A stretch of 64,000 nucleotides of DNA, from assembly GCA_019359835.1 (NCBI GenBank), contig CM033322.1:27602468-27666467 (forward strand). The letters are read 5' to 3'. The notes below the pieces were generated by a model that was not told the DNA's origin, searched no databases, and saw only the letters and a program-made list of their open reading frames with translations. Positions 11,061-20,983 of this stretch are shown one piece after another. Every line of letters starts with the position of its first letter. Position 1 is the stretch's first letter. The translations under genes were made by a program, and so were the position numbers. This stretch comes from Pharus latifolius (taxonomy: Eukaryota; Streptophyta; Magnoliopsida; Poales; Poaceae).

Positions 11061-11388
11061 GAAACTCTGAATACTGAATTTCAATATCCGAAAAGTCTCA
11101 AATCTTTGCAAATGATGTCCAAATGCTCCAAAACTTGGTGGAAACCTCAAGAGACATATTTGGAGCACAGCGAAATCAAGTTTGAAAGATTTTGGTGAAA
11201 TTTTTTTTTGTTGTTGGAAGCAATTTTGTGCTGTAGTTTTCGTATTATCGGAAGAGAGGAACTCGAACACTCAGATATTGCAAATTAAGTCCAAATGCTC
11301 CGAAAATAGGTTACAACCTTAAGAGTCCCATGTGGAGCATGCTCAAATAAATTTTGAATTAATTTGACCAAAGATTTTGAAGCTTCAC
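11061..11388. other. CACTA-1 spacer downstream of TNP2
   Basis: No coding frame supported. Contains imperfect direct repeats of ~165 bp: CAAATGATGTCCAAATGCTCC near 11110 and AAATTAAGTCCAAATGCTCC near 11282, each followed by a similar GGT..AACCT(C/T)AAGAG string. Confidence 0.5.
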
Positions 11389-14346
11389 TCAAATTTGGTA
11401 GACCTTGACAAGGTAAAAACTCTCTTGCATAGACTTTTCATACATACAGCCATCTCGAAACCCTAGTTTTTGCAACTTCTTGCCAGCTTCTTTACATACA
11501 AATGGGAATTTGACCGACAATATGCACCTATGTACGTACACACCCATATTATCCTTAATTTTCCACTTGCCATAGCCCTGCAAAGGCGAGAATTAGAAGA
11601 TAAACTATACCGATGGAAATAGAGAGATAAGGACGGTTCATTACCTTTAAAGTATAACCCTTCCTGGTGATCCTTACGCATGTAACTGGTTTCATCGGTG
11701 TCTTCCATATCTAGCTGTATGCCATCTCCAAATGGAGGCATCTCATCGAATTGATTGTATTCTTCCTCATCTATGACATTTTCAACTCCAACAATCCTTC
11801 TCGTGCCATGAAGAACGACGTGCCACTTCTTTTTGGCCGGGTCAGTGACATAAATGACTTGAATGGCTTGCTTTGCAAGTATGAATGGCTCATCTTTATA
11901 AGAAACTAGATCGAGATCCACAGAAGTGAAACTGTAACTGTTAACCTTCACACCCTGTGGATTTTGGACCCATTAACATCAAAACAGGGGAATCTTGAAC
12001 AGTACGTAGTTGAGCTCCCAAAATTTCTTCTATGAACCCGTAGTATGAGTTCAATCCACGTACTACCCTTGTTGGGCCTGTCTCAATGAACTCCTCATGA
12101 AAAGTTTCTACGCTCACTCCACTATTTTGCATAGTGCTCTTTTGATCTTGAGTTTTCGTGTAAAATGCATACCCATTGATGTCGTATCCCTGCCATGTAT
12201 GTATAGTAAATGTTGGCCCTTTGCCAACCATTTAAGATTCTCATTTGTGGACTCCCTGGTGAATCGCACTTTCATCCACGTGTTAAATCGACTGTTATGT
12301 TCTCTCGAGATCCAAATCTTGGATTGGCTAGGATTGTCTTGTTGTAGCATCTCCTTGTGCTCGTCGATGTACGGAGACACCTCCGTCATGTGTTGCAAGA
12401 CCCAAAAATATGCTTTCGAGTACATTTAGAAATCAGGAGTGATTACTCTCAGTCCAATAGTTCCAACACCATCAAGGCTCCCCTCGTGACGAGACACAGG
12501 AACTCCTATTGCTTCTATCTCGGCCATGTAATCGACGCAAAACTCAATAACCTTTTCCGCTACATAACCTTCAACAATGCTGCCCTCGGGCCGAGAGTGA
12601 TTCCTCACGTAGGCCTTAAGTAACCTCATGTACCTCTCAAACGGATACATATAACGTAGGAACACGGTCCACATATCTTGATTTCTCTGATAAGGTGGAC
12701 AGTGAGATGAACCATGATATCAAAAATGACAGAGGAAAATACATCTCAAGCTGACAGAGAGTTCGAACCACCTCGCTCTGCAGAGAATCTAGTCCCTCGG
12801 GATCAATGACCTTGCAAGAAATTGCATTGAAGAAATAACACAGCCTCATGATTGTCTCTCTGACCTTATGCGGCAGAATACTCTGGATGGCAACAGGAAG
12901 CATTTGTGTCATCAACACGTGATAATCGTGATACTTCATACCAAGCAATTTCAAATCGCCCATGGACACAAGCTTTCTCATATTTGCGGAGTAACCCGAT
13001 GGAACTTTAACACCATACAGACACTTATAATGTTTCATCCTCTCAGCCTTGCCCAAAGTATAGCAGGTAGGGGGGAGGTATATACGGTCTTTTTCGTCCT
13101 CTCTCGGTGCTAGCTCAAACCTGATTTTCATTTTGATCATGTTGCGCTGCACATTGACGCCATCCTTTGTCTTCCCCGGAATGTTCAGCAATAGGCCGAT
13201 TAAACTGTCGCAAACATTCTTATCTACGTGCATGACATCAATGCAATGCTGAACCTCTAAATTCTCCCAATACGGTAAGGCCCAAAATATCGATCTCTTC
13301 TTCCAAATGTTCTTCGTGCGGGGTTTCAATTTACGACCCTTTCCAAACACAACGTCTATGTCCACCCATGAGTAAACCTTTTTCCTGCTCATAGGCTTCG
13401 GGGCTGAACCATCTTTCATGTGGCCATCGAATTCCCTCTTCCTCTTACGATACGCGTCATTCTTCGGAAGAAACCTATGGTGACGCATGTACACTGTTTC
13501 CTGCAATTCTTTAGCCACACGCTCTCAGTCTCATTTTCACAGTGGGGACAAGCTTTGGCTTCTTTCGTACTAAGGCCCGACAAATTTCCAAGGGCAGGAA
13601 AATTGTTGATGGTGCAGACTATCATAGCACGTAGGATGAAGTTCTCTCGTTTGTATGCGTCCCATACCTGCACCCCTTCATTCCACATTGTTAGCAAATC
13701 CTTTATCAATGGTGCTAGGTACACATCAATATCATTTCTGGGTTGTTTTGGTCCTGAGATAAGTAAAGACATCATGATGTACTTGCGCTTCATACACAAC
13801 CAAGGAGGAAGGTTGTAGATACACAAAAAAGAGGCCAAGTGCTATGCCGACTGCTCATGTTACCAAAAGGATTCATTCTATTGGTACTCAAACCGAACCT
13901 TATATTCCTCAATTCTGCTCCGAAGTTAACAAATTCCCTGTCGATGTTTCTCCACTGCGCAGAATCAGCGGGGTGTCTCAACTTTCCATCCTTCTTCCGG
14001 TCTTCCAAATGCCAACGCAATAATTTTACCTCTTTATGGTTTGCAAACAAACGCTTCAAGCAGAGCATGATGGGCAAATACCACAACACTTTAACAAGAG
14101 GTCCTTGCTTTATCTCATCAGCATAGTCGCCGTCGTTGATTCAGTCCCTACGCTTATAGCGGGATGCGCCGCACACCGGACAAACATGCATATCCTTGTA
14201 GTCATTACGGTAAAGGATGAAATCATTAGGGAATGCGTGTATTCTTTCTACTTCCATTCTCAAGGGACACAATAGCTTTTTCGCTTGATAGGTATTTTTT
14301 GGCAACTCGTTTCCTTCCGGAAGCATGTCCGTTAAAAGATCTAACA
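11389..14346 (-). pseudogene. CACTA-1 TNP2 transposase (Transposase_21), main body
   Basis: Most of a TNP2/TNPD-type transposase, read right to left. Blocks include CPVCGASRYK, WYLPIM.CLKRLFAN, RHPADSAQWRNI, LSTNRMNPFGNMSSRHSTW, YNLPPWLCMKRKYIMMSLL, NDIDVYLAPL, HCIDVMHVDKNVCDSLIG, LPPTCYTL, CQLEMYFP, RYMYPFERYM, SIVEGYVAEKVIEF, SRHEG, WVLQHM and TWQGYDINGYAF. The D-G-x-N-P motif, whose Asp is thought to be catalytic in this DDE family, reads N-R-M-N-P here. At least five frameshifts or stops break the frame (near 14140, 13810, 13500, 12700 and 12420). A 3' intron fits GTAATG...TTTGCAG at about 11581..11645 and leads to an extra ~60-residue tail absent from CACTA-2. The N-terminal parts lie at 15656..15834 and 18812..19177. 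Confidence 0.8.
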
Positions 14347-15655
14347 GTGCTCTTCTTTACCAATGTTTCTGATGTCTTCGCTCAAAATTCCCACTACCAC
14401 CATTGGAAGAATTGATAGAATTCAAAGAGCTTTCTTATGGAGGGGTCAATCCAGTTGTCATGGTGGTCATTGTTTAATTGCTTGGGATAAAATTTGTAGA
14501 CCTAAGAGAAATGGGGGCCTTGGGGTTATTAACTTGAGAACTCAAAACTTAACTCTTCTTTTAAAATTCTTGTTTAAGTTCTTTAACAAGATCCCATGCA
14601 TCTCCATGGGTTTATCTTATGTGGTCCTATTACTACTCAAACAAACTTCCTTCGGATCTTCATTTAGTGGGATCCTTTTGGTGGAGGGACTTATTGCGTC
14701 TCTTAACTTACTTCAAAGGTATTTCTAAATGCCTGATTGGAAGGGGTGATACTTGCGAGTTTTGGAAAGATCTTTGGTGTCCGGAGATTCTTGCTCTCAA
14801 ATGGGCTGAGTTATTCTCCTTTTCGGTTAGAAATTTATCAGTGCAGCAATTTCAGAATATGGGAGATGGAGAGGTTAATTTGCAGCTTCCTTTCACTGAT
14901 TTACCCTTTGCCCAATATCAACGTTTTCTCTCTTTGCAATTTGATTTTCCTGGAGATGGAAGACTGAATGATTGCTGGATGCTAATTAATAGCATTCTTC
15001 TGAAGTATGAAACTAATAAGGTTTATAAGTCCCTGATGGGGGGTTTCCTACTCATTCCATTTTCAAGCTTTGTTGGAAAAATCTTCTCAAGATTAAAGTT
15101 TTCTTCTGGATTTTTCTTGGGGAGAGATTGAATACCAGAGCCATGTTGGATAAGAAAAATTTTCCTATCCAATCAAATACTTGTGAATTATGTGCGCATG
15201 GGATTCTTGAAACTCAGTTTCATATCTTCTTTGAGTGCCCCTTTGCCATTTGCTGTTGGAACTTAATTGGTTTTAATTGGTTCCTCAATCCCTCATTCTT
15301 GGATATGATTTGGATGGCAAAAAGAGATAATATGGCTCTTAAAGATTTTTTCATGGAAGTCATCATGGTGGCAATTTGGAACATTTGGAAGATTCATAAT
15401 AAGAAGATTCTCCAATTCCAGGACTCTAATACTTTGGATTGGAAAAGGGCTTTTCTTCAGATTTAAACCTGGTTGCCTTCCGTTTACAGGAGAGGAGGAT
15501 TAGACTCCAAATTGTTAGATGGCTTGACCTTTTGTAATCTTCTTTTTATTTTCTTTCTGTCTTTTTTTTTTGGTTTGTTGTTACTCTCTTCTTCATTTAT
15601 ATATTTATATAATTTTAGCAATAGGCAAGAAGCCTATTGCCTTTGGTAAAAAAAA
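14347..15655 (+). mobile_element. 5'-truncated L1-clade LINE inserted in CACTA-1 TNP2
   Basis: A poly-A-tailed insertion flanked by a target duplication of at least 13 bp (AAAAGATCTAACA at 14334..14346 and 15656..15668, possibly extending to R-TGC). It carries only the C-terminal part of ORF2: an RT thumb-like stretch (IGRIDRIQRAFLWRG at about 14410..14450, then a GGLGVINL-like string) and a zf-RVT domain (KVFFWIFLGERLNTRAMLD and C.LC...E...H.FFECPFA at 15090..15260). The frame is broken near 14620 and 15110. The 3' tail contains a perfect 8-bp stem-loop (15619..15639) and CCTTTGGT followed by the poly-A. Truncation at the 5' end is normal for LINE insertion. Confidence 0.85.
15619..15639 (+). 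other. LINE 3' stem-loop (copy 1)
   Basis: CAATAGGC, a five-base loop AAGAA, then GCCTATTG: an 8-bp perfect stem just before the poly-A. Related stem-loops with different stem bases lie at 32062..32080 and, on the minus strand, at 24830..24850. Confidence 0.75.
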
Positions 15656-15834
15656 AAAAGATCTAACAATGCCATAAAATTCTTGTCGATCCAGCTGTTT
15701 CTTGCCTTCAATTTTAACAGTTCAAGCACAGAGGCCAACTTTGTGTACTTCGACTTGTAACCAGGGAACAACGACTTTTCTGAGTCCTCAATCAAGCTCT
15801 TGAATTTACCAAACTCCCTTTCACTATAATTTCC
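15656..15834 (-). pseudogene. CACTA-1 TNP2 fragment between the two insertions
   Basis: In the right frame the minus strand reads KFTKLASVLELLKLKARNSW and then I-D-K-N-F-M-A-L-L-D-L, matching the TNP2 of CACTA-2 around its K-A-S-N-G-W-S-D-K segment (about 57215..57330). The LINE interrupts it on the left and the LTR element on the right. Confidence 0.8.
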
Positions 15835-16303
15835 TGATCCGTTTGAGGCCTAGCCTTTGTTTTCGCACTAGGCTCGCTCAGATTCTAATATGCGGAATAA
15901 TGGCATCTTACTGGAAATACCAAAACCCAAAGTAATTGCACAACTCTTTATTTCAAAGAGGGCTTTATACGTCGAACGTTAGACACACTTGCCTACGTCG
16001 AAGGAATTATAAGTGTCTAAAACTCAAATAAGTTCTATGACTTTTCGATGATCTAAACTAGACTTATTACAAGATATTTATAGTCCAATCGTCTGAGCAT
16101 GTATCAGACTCAGTAACCTAAACGTATTAGACTCATATAACTAGCTAATCCTAAACGGATAAGCTTAGTTATATATATTTGGATTAGATTACAATTCCGA
16201 ACGTAGTTTGAATTCTTCCCAAGGTCGCAAACCTTTCCAAAGTCGCAAACCTTTTTGTGGTCGCGAATCCATTGCGAACTTGACCTGAGATCCTCCCGGA
16301 TCA
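15835..16303 (-). repeat. 3' LTR of the gag-protease element
   Basis: 469-bp LTR, the left copy. It differs from its partner by several percent by eye, mostly substitutions, for example TTTGTTTTCGCAC against TTGGTTTTCGTAC. The insertion is therefore not recent. Confidence 0.85.
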
Positions 16304-16591
16304 TGACTTCCTTGTTTAGAAGAAGCCAACTCCCGTTGGTGACCAACTGTGAAGATGTAGAGTGACTGGGAGTCTTGGAACGAACACACGATGAGCAATG
16401 CTACAATCGTTGGATCGAATGTATGGATAGGCGCTCATGTAGCTTGGCACCTCCGTCATAGATTGTCGCCTTGGCCACTCGCGGATAGCCTTCCCTTTGT
16501 CGAGGTTGATACCATCACCGATCCCAAAGCTAGGATTGCGAAGTTTGAATAGTGGCGCTGTAGAGACAAGTTGCATGTCGTTTTCGACTAG

Positions 16592-18249
16592 TCATTGTGG
16601 TGATCGACTATGTACCTCTGCAAATAGCGCGTTGTTTTCTTCCGACAAGTTCGCTAAACAGCCACCACTTTCCATACTCGATGCAGCACAATCCTCTTGG
16701 CTAACTAGATGCATCACGCTCAGCACACACTTTGAGCATGCATTGACAAGCCGTTTCTTCTGATTTGCTGTCAACAAGTTCTTGGTGTCGACGTGGTTGT
16801 TTTTGCTGATGATGAATTTCGTCCTATCCTTTGTGAGGTCGTATTCTTGAGTTCTTCGGTTGTAATGGGCGTCACCATCGTACAAGAACGGACTTCCAAA
16901 AAATCACTTGCAAATATCGATGGGGATGACATCGCATTGAACCTCATCGATATAATGAGCAGATATTACAAACTTTAGAGTACACTGAATCTTGATTTGC
17001 TGATTCACGTCAGAAGTGAACCATCCCAGAGGATATGGTCGAGAATGATGAGTTTTCTGCAAACCAAGTCGTCGAACCAGCCCGGAGGAGACCAAATTCT
17101 TTTGGCTTCCGGGGTCGAAGACGGCTGCGACCACCTCGTGCTTCACCTGTATGTTAACAGTGAACAATTCCTCTGTCGGGTTGTGGTCAATTGATGAACC
17201 CGAATCTTTCTCCTTCGGCATTGCCATTAGAGACAAGGTCGTCTCCGCCTTTTCAACCAAATCCAATTGGATGATTTCCTCTGCGAGCGGAATAGAAGTA
17301 ACCATAGCTGTTCGTGTGCTTGGTTCATCCCTCCTTTTTCTTTCTGGTCGCAGTTCAGGATGAAGTTTATAACACTTCTCTTTTGTGTGCCCAGCAACAT
17401 GACAATGCTCACAAGTGTTACCCGTATCGTGGGTACCCTCTCCGGAGCTCGTCGTGATTGAAATCTCCCTCACATTTTTGTCGTTGCTGGTCTTATTCTT
17501 CTTCTCAATCACCAAAGTAGTGGTGCTCGTGGTCGAGATGTCTTGAACTCTTAATAGGCTTAGCTCTGCACTAATTATCTTCTGAAGTCCAGACGTGTAT
17601 TTTCTGAATGTATGGGTGTCAGAAAGTGAGATGCCAAACACTATTGCTTGTCTTCGGAACTCTGTCGTGTAGTCCTGGACAAATTGGTCGCGCCGTTGGT
17701 ATAATCTGTGCCAACGTTCCCATCTCTCCTCAAAGTAACCCATCGGATATAATTCTTGTCGCAGAAGTTGTTTGAATTTACCCCACGCAAGGTCATCACT
17801 TCACCACTGGCGACAAGGGCCTTCCACCAAGTCTTGGCGTGGTCCTTCATCTTCAAAGGTGCGAACTTCACCTTTTGAGGGCTACTGAACCCTTTCAGGT
17901 CAAAGTAGGTCTCAAGCTGGTCGATCTAAGAATCCAGTTTCTCGGCATCGATCACCCCATCATATATGGGTATATCAATATTAGCGTCGACCTTAAAAGA
18001 TTTGACAGCTAAGGAGGTGTTGGTGAGGTCGTCGGTCTTGTGGTCGCCTTCGTCTGCCCTGCGCAAGTCTTCACCAGTATTCACACCCATAACCTTCCCT
18101 ACTTCATGAGGGACAATCATGGCCTGCTGCTTAATCCAAGCAAGCACGGTTTCCATGTCGGTGGAGAGGTTAGCCGCTTGTTCGGCTAGGTTAGTTTGAA
18201 CGGAGGTATTGTCAGACATTGTCGGAGACACGACTGTAGGAACCGTCAA
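16592..18249 (-). pseudogene. gag and aspartic protease of the non-autonomous LTR element
   Basis: The N-terminus (about 17926..18249) contains a gag leader with A-N-I-D-I-P-I-Y-D-G and is followed by a TAG where a Trp is expected before I-D-Q-L-E-T-Y-F (near 17924). The gag core (K-D-H-A-K-T-W-W-K near 17830, F-E-E-R-W-E-R-W near 17720) is shifted by one frame near 17795. A CX2CX4HX4C zinc knuckle, CEHCHVAGHTKEKC, lies at about 17375..17420. The protease segment has V-F-D-P-G-S-Q-K-N-L-V near 17115, where D-S/T-G is usual, and G-S-P-F-L-Y-D-G-D-A near 16875 after a TGA. No polymerase follows. If mobile, it would have needed enzymes from an autonomous relative. Confidence 0.8.
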
Positions 18250-18336
18250 TTGATCGCCTGGAGTTTCACCGGAGGTTTTGTAACCCTAGCGAGTCTTCAC
18301 CATCCACAGGATAAGAAAGTTGCTCTGAAACTAACT

Positions 18337-18806
18337 TGATCCGTTTGAGACCTAACCTTGGTTTTCGTACTAGGCTCGCCCAGATTCTAATATGCGGAAT
18401 AACGTGATCTTACTCAGAAATACCGAAACCCAAAGTAATTGCACAACTCTTTATTTCAAAGAGGACTTTACATGTCGAACGTTAGACACACTTGCCTATG
18501 TCGAAGGAATTATAAGTGTCTAAAACTCAAATAAGTTCTATGACTTTTCAATGATCTAAACTAGACCTAGTACAAGATATTTATAGTCCAACCGTATGAG
18601 TACGTATCAGACTCAGTAACCTAAACGTATTAGACTCATATAACTAACTAATCCTAAACGGATAGGCTTAGTTATATATATTTGGATCGGATTACAATCC
18701 CGAACAGAGTTTGAATCCTTCCCAAGGTCGCAAACCTTTCCAAAGTCTCAAACCTTTTCGTGGTCGCGAATCCATTGCGAACTCGACCTGAGATCCTCCC
18801 GGATCA
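18337..18806 (-). repeat. 5' LTR of the gag-protease element
   Basis: 470-bp LTR, the right copy. It begins TGATCCG and ends CGGATCA, followed by the TTTCC duplication. The minus-strand sequence just inside it (18318..18336) is the putative tRNA-Met primer site. Confidence 0.85.
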
Positions 18807-18811
18807 TTTCC

Positions 18812-19177
18812 TTCCACATCACGCAACATGTCATCTAAATTGTCATCCTCTGGCATATCCTCATCGAAATCATTATTGGGATCTGACATGTCATGTTCCT
18901 CAACCTGAGTGGTACTTGTTTCTATAGTTTGCTCTTCGCCATAGTGGATCCAACACGTGTACCCCTTTTTGAAACCACGTCGAATCAAGTGGATGATAAT
19001 TTGAGATGAGTTGGTAAACATCTTAAGATTCTGGCAGTCTATACAAGGATAGTACATATATCATAAACCCTTCTTTGCCATGTCTTGCTCAGCAACTTTT
19101 TGAGAATCTAAAACACCTTTCATGTATTCTTCACTCACATGGTTATCATTATACATCCAGCCTCGATAGTCGATCAT
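18812..19177 (-). pseudogene. CACTA-1 TNP2 N-terminal exon
   Basis: Starts at ATG 19175..19177 (M-I-D-Y-R-G-W-M-Y), matching the M-D-R-E-Y-W-M-Y start in CACTA-2. It includes C-I-D-C-Q-N-L-K and the zinc-like CPCIDC region, H-L-I-R-R-G-F and an acidic tract ending D-D-M-L-R-D-V-E-G-N. A TGA at 19061..19063 interrupts it just before Y-M-Y-Y-P-C-I-D-C. The LTR element then splits the gene. Confidence 0.75.
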
Positions 19178-19199
19178 CTGGAATTAAATTCATACACAT

Positions 19200-19915
19200 G
19201 CTAAGTAATAATCTAAACGGTTTTGAGATAAGAACCGTCTGTGATAATTAGAATATCACAGACGGTTTTGATCTCAGAATTGACTGTGATAACTTAAATA
19301 TTCCCCCATCAAAGATTGCCGCTCCCATGATCGCACTTAATCACCCTGCAATAATCGTTATATGATCACGATAGTCATTCTGTGATCGCATACAGTGCAC
19401 ACATACCTTTCTATGGTCGTCAAAAGCTAAAGAAAGAGATAAGATAGCAGTCCATGGAAGCACCAACACTAACTATTCGAAGCTCATAACCTTCTGTAAT
19501 ACCATACTATCATAGACGGTTCTGAGGTCAGAATCGTCAGTGACATAGCAGCACTACCACAGACGGTTTTGAGATAAGAACCGTCTATGATAGACTATCA
19601 CAGACGATTTTGATCTCAGAATCAACTGTGATAACTTAACATGTTCTCTTGCCAAAAATTGCCGCTCCCATGATCGCACTTAATCACCCCATGATAATCG
19701 TTATATGATCAAGATAGTCGTTCCGTGATCACACACAGTGCACATACCTTTCTATGGTCGACAAAAGCTAAAGAAAGAGATAAGATAGCAATCCAAGAAC
19801 GTGCTAGACATAATCCATTACCAAAAATTGGAAATTGACATAAGAACCAAATTTTCATTAATAGTTTTTTATCACTTACAAAAACAAAAAAGTAAAACTA
19901 CAAAAGGAGGCGGGG
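19200..19915. repeat. CACTA-1 right array interleaved with two LTR-derived segments
   Basis: Short groups of the TCACAGACGGTT motif (19215..19285 and 19500..19635) alternate with two copies of a ~170-bp segment (about 19310..19480 and 19650..19825). Each segment contains GATCGCACTTAATCACC, later TACCTTTCTATGGTCG, and then AAAGAAAGAGATAAGATAGCA. The same order of strings occurs in the gypsy LTR at 42400..42590 (AGTTAATCACC, CCTTTCTATGGT, GGAAAGAGATAATGGGATAA, ACATAACCCAT). I infer LTR sequence captured and duplicated inside a CACTA end. Confidence 0.6.
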
Positions 19916-20446
19916 TCAAGGAGTGGTCTTAGCCCTGGCTGCATCTAGAATAATATCAATTTGATTTGCAACCAGGACGCAGGACTCCTCCAGCGATAAG
20001 TTGTCCTTCTTAGGATCAACTACGTACCATCGAAAAGGCCTACGACTTCCCTCAGCATTGCGATGGTATCCTTCATAGTGAGACCGCAGCCAACGATGGT
20101 TATATCCATGGCATGCTTCTCCTCACGAACATTCTGCTCCTTCTGTTGAAGCAGCCTAGTCCTCTCCCCAGCCTTGTCACCATTCATCTTCAAGCGCTCA
20201 ATGCTCTTGAAAAGATCCTCCAGGTCAAGCCCTCGCTGAGTATACTTCTCCATAAGAAGCTTGTGCTCCTCCTGGAGGGCCATCGGCTCGGCCTTCACTT
20301 TGCCCAACTCTTCCCCGGCTCCCTTTACCTGTGCAAATCAACAACTTACTCCAAGTCAAGAATCTACTGACAAGGGATTAACAATACATGAGTAAGTCCA
20401 CAAGATTGAGAGTTCTTACTAGGGAGGGGAAGGTTGAGGATGCCAT
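19916..20446 (-). pseudogene. Captured-like coiled-coil ORF with intron, function unknown
   Basis: Reading leftwards: ATG at 20444..20446 starts M-A-S-S-T-F-P-S-L. A consensus intron follows (CCCTA|GTAAGA ... TTTGCACAG), then a ~105-residue highly charged, Lys/Glu/Leu-rich stretch (E-E-L-G-K-V-K-A-E-P, LMEKYTQRGLDLEDLFKSIE, R-L-L-Q-Q-K-E-Q-N) that would form a coiled coil. It breaks at G-L-F-D-G-T (stop near 20022) and resumes one frame over as V-D-P-K-K-D-N-L-S-L-E-E-S-C-V-L-V-A-N, ending at TGA 19916..19918. No family is recognised. It sits upstream of TNP2 in CACTA-1 and has no counterpart in CACTA-2. It may be a captured host gene fragment or retroelement gag-region sequence. Confidence 0.5.
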
Positions 20447-20639
20447 TGACGCAGAGAAGCTAAGGAGTTGAAGAGTTTGAGACTTAGAAAAATTTGTAAA
20501 GGAGTTGGTAATTCCACAGCCAAGCTATTTATAGAATTTTCAAGGCAACGCTTTGTGTTCCTATCCTAGGGCACCGTGCGGATGCCTTGAAGCCTTGATT
20601 AACATCGGAACCTGAAATGACGCAACACACCGTTGAGAA

Positions 20640-20980
20640 TTTGAAGTGTTAGACATTGTTGGGACTATCACAGTCAGTTCTAACCTCAGAACTGCCTGTA
20701 ATACCATATTATCACAGACGGTTATGAGGTTAGAACTGTCTATGATAGAACATAACTATCACAGACGATTTTGAGATAAGAACCGTCTGTGGTAATTAGA
20801 ATATCATAGTCGGTTCTGAGGTTAAAACCGTATGCTTGACTATCACAGTCGGTTTTTACCTCAGAACAGACTGTGATAGCTTAACATGTTCTCCCGACAC
20901 GCCTTTGCAGACGATGTTCCATTGAAAAGTTCATAACCATCTGTGATGTGTCATCCTGGATGTCTGTTTCTGTGATAGTG
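20640..20980. repeat. CACTA-1 right subterminal array and terminus
   Basis: About ten direct or inverted TCACAGACGGTT-like units, several with substitutions (CAGTCGGTT), followed by the terminus GATGTCTGTTTCTGTGATAGTG. Confidence 0.8.
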
Positions 20981-20983
20981 AAG

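Larger units (their letters stand above)
15835..18806 (-). mobile_element. Gag-protease-only gypsy-type LTR element (2.97 kb, non-autonomous)
   Basis: Two direct repeats of 469 and 470 bp (15835..16303 and 18337..18806) begin TGATCCG and end CGGATCA. The element is flanked by TTTCC on both sides (15830..15834 and 18807..18811). Coding is on the minus strand, so the 5' LTR is the right one. Next to it is a primer-binding site resembling tRNA-Met (TAGTTTCAGAGC against the usual TGGTATCAGAGC). The 2.03-kb interior holds only gag and protease; reverse transcriptase, RNase H and integrase are absent. This matches the class known as TR-GAG. It was inserted into the 5' part of CACTA-1 TNP2. Confidence 0.9.
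8161..20980 (-). mobile_element. CACTA-1, En/Spm-type transposon (nested, inactive)
   Basis: The left terminus begins CACTACCAAAATAC and the right terminus ends TTTCTGTGATAGTG, so both ends carry CACTA inverted repeats. Flanking triplets are GAA (8158..8160) and AAG (20981..20983), so the usual 3-bp duplication is not exact. Subterminal arrays of a TCACAGACGGTT motif in both orientations occur at both ends and again at 10780..11050. Coding is on the minus strand, so the right end is the 5' end: captured-like ORF, then TNP2, then the TNPA/Ulp1-type gene. Two later insertions lie inside TNP2 (14347..15655 and 15835..18806). Without them the element is about 8.5 kb. Every gene is broken. Confidence 0.85.

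Noticed and set aside
16110..16398. Small ORFs in the left LTR of the gag-protease element
   Set aside because: The same open frames recur in the partner LTR (18692..19057 region) because the sequence is a direct repeat. They are noncoding LTR.
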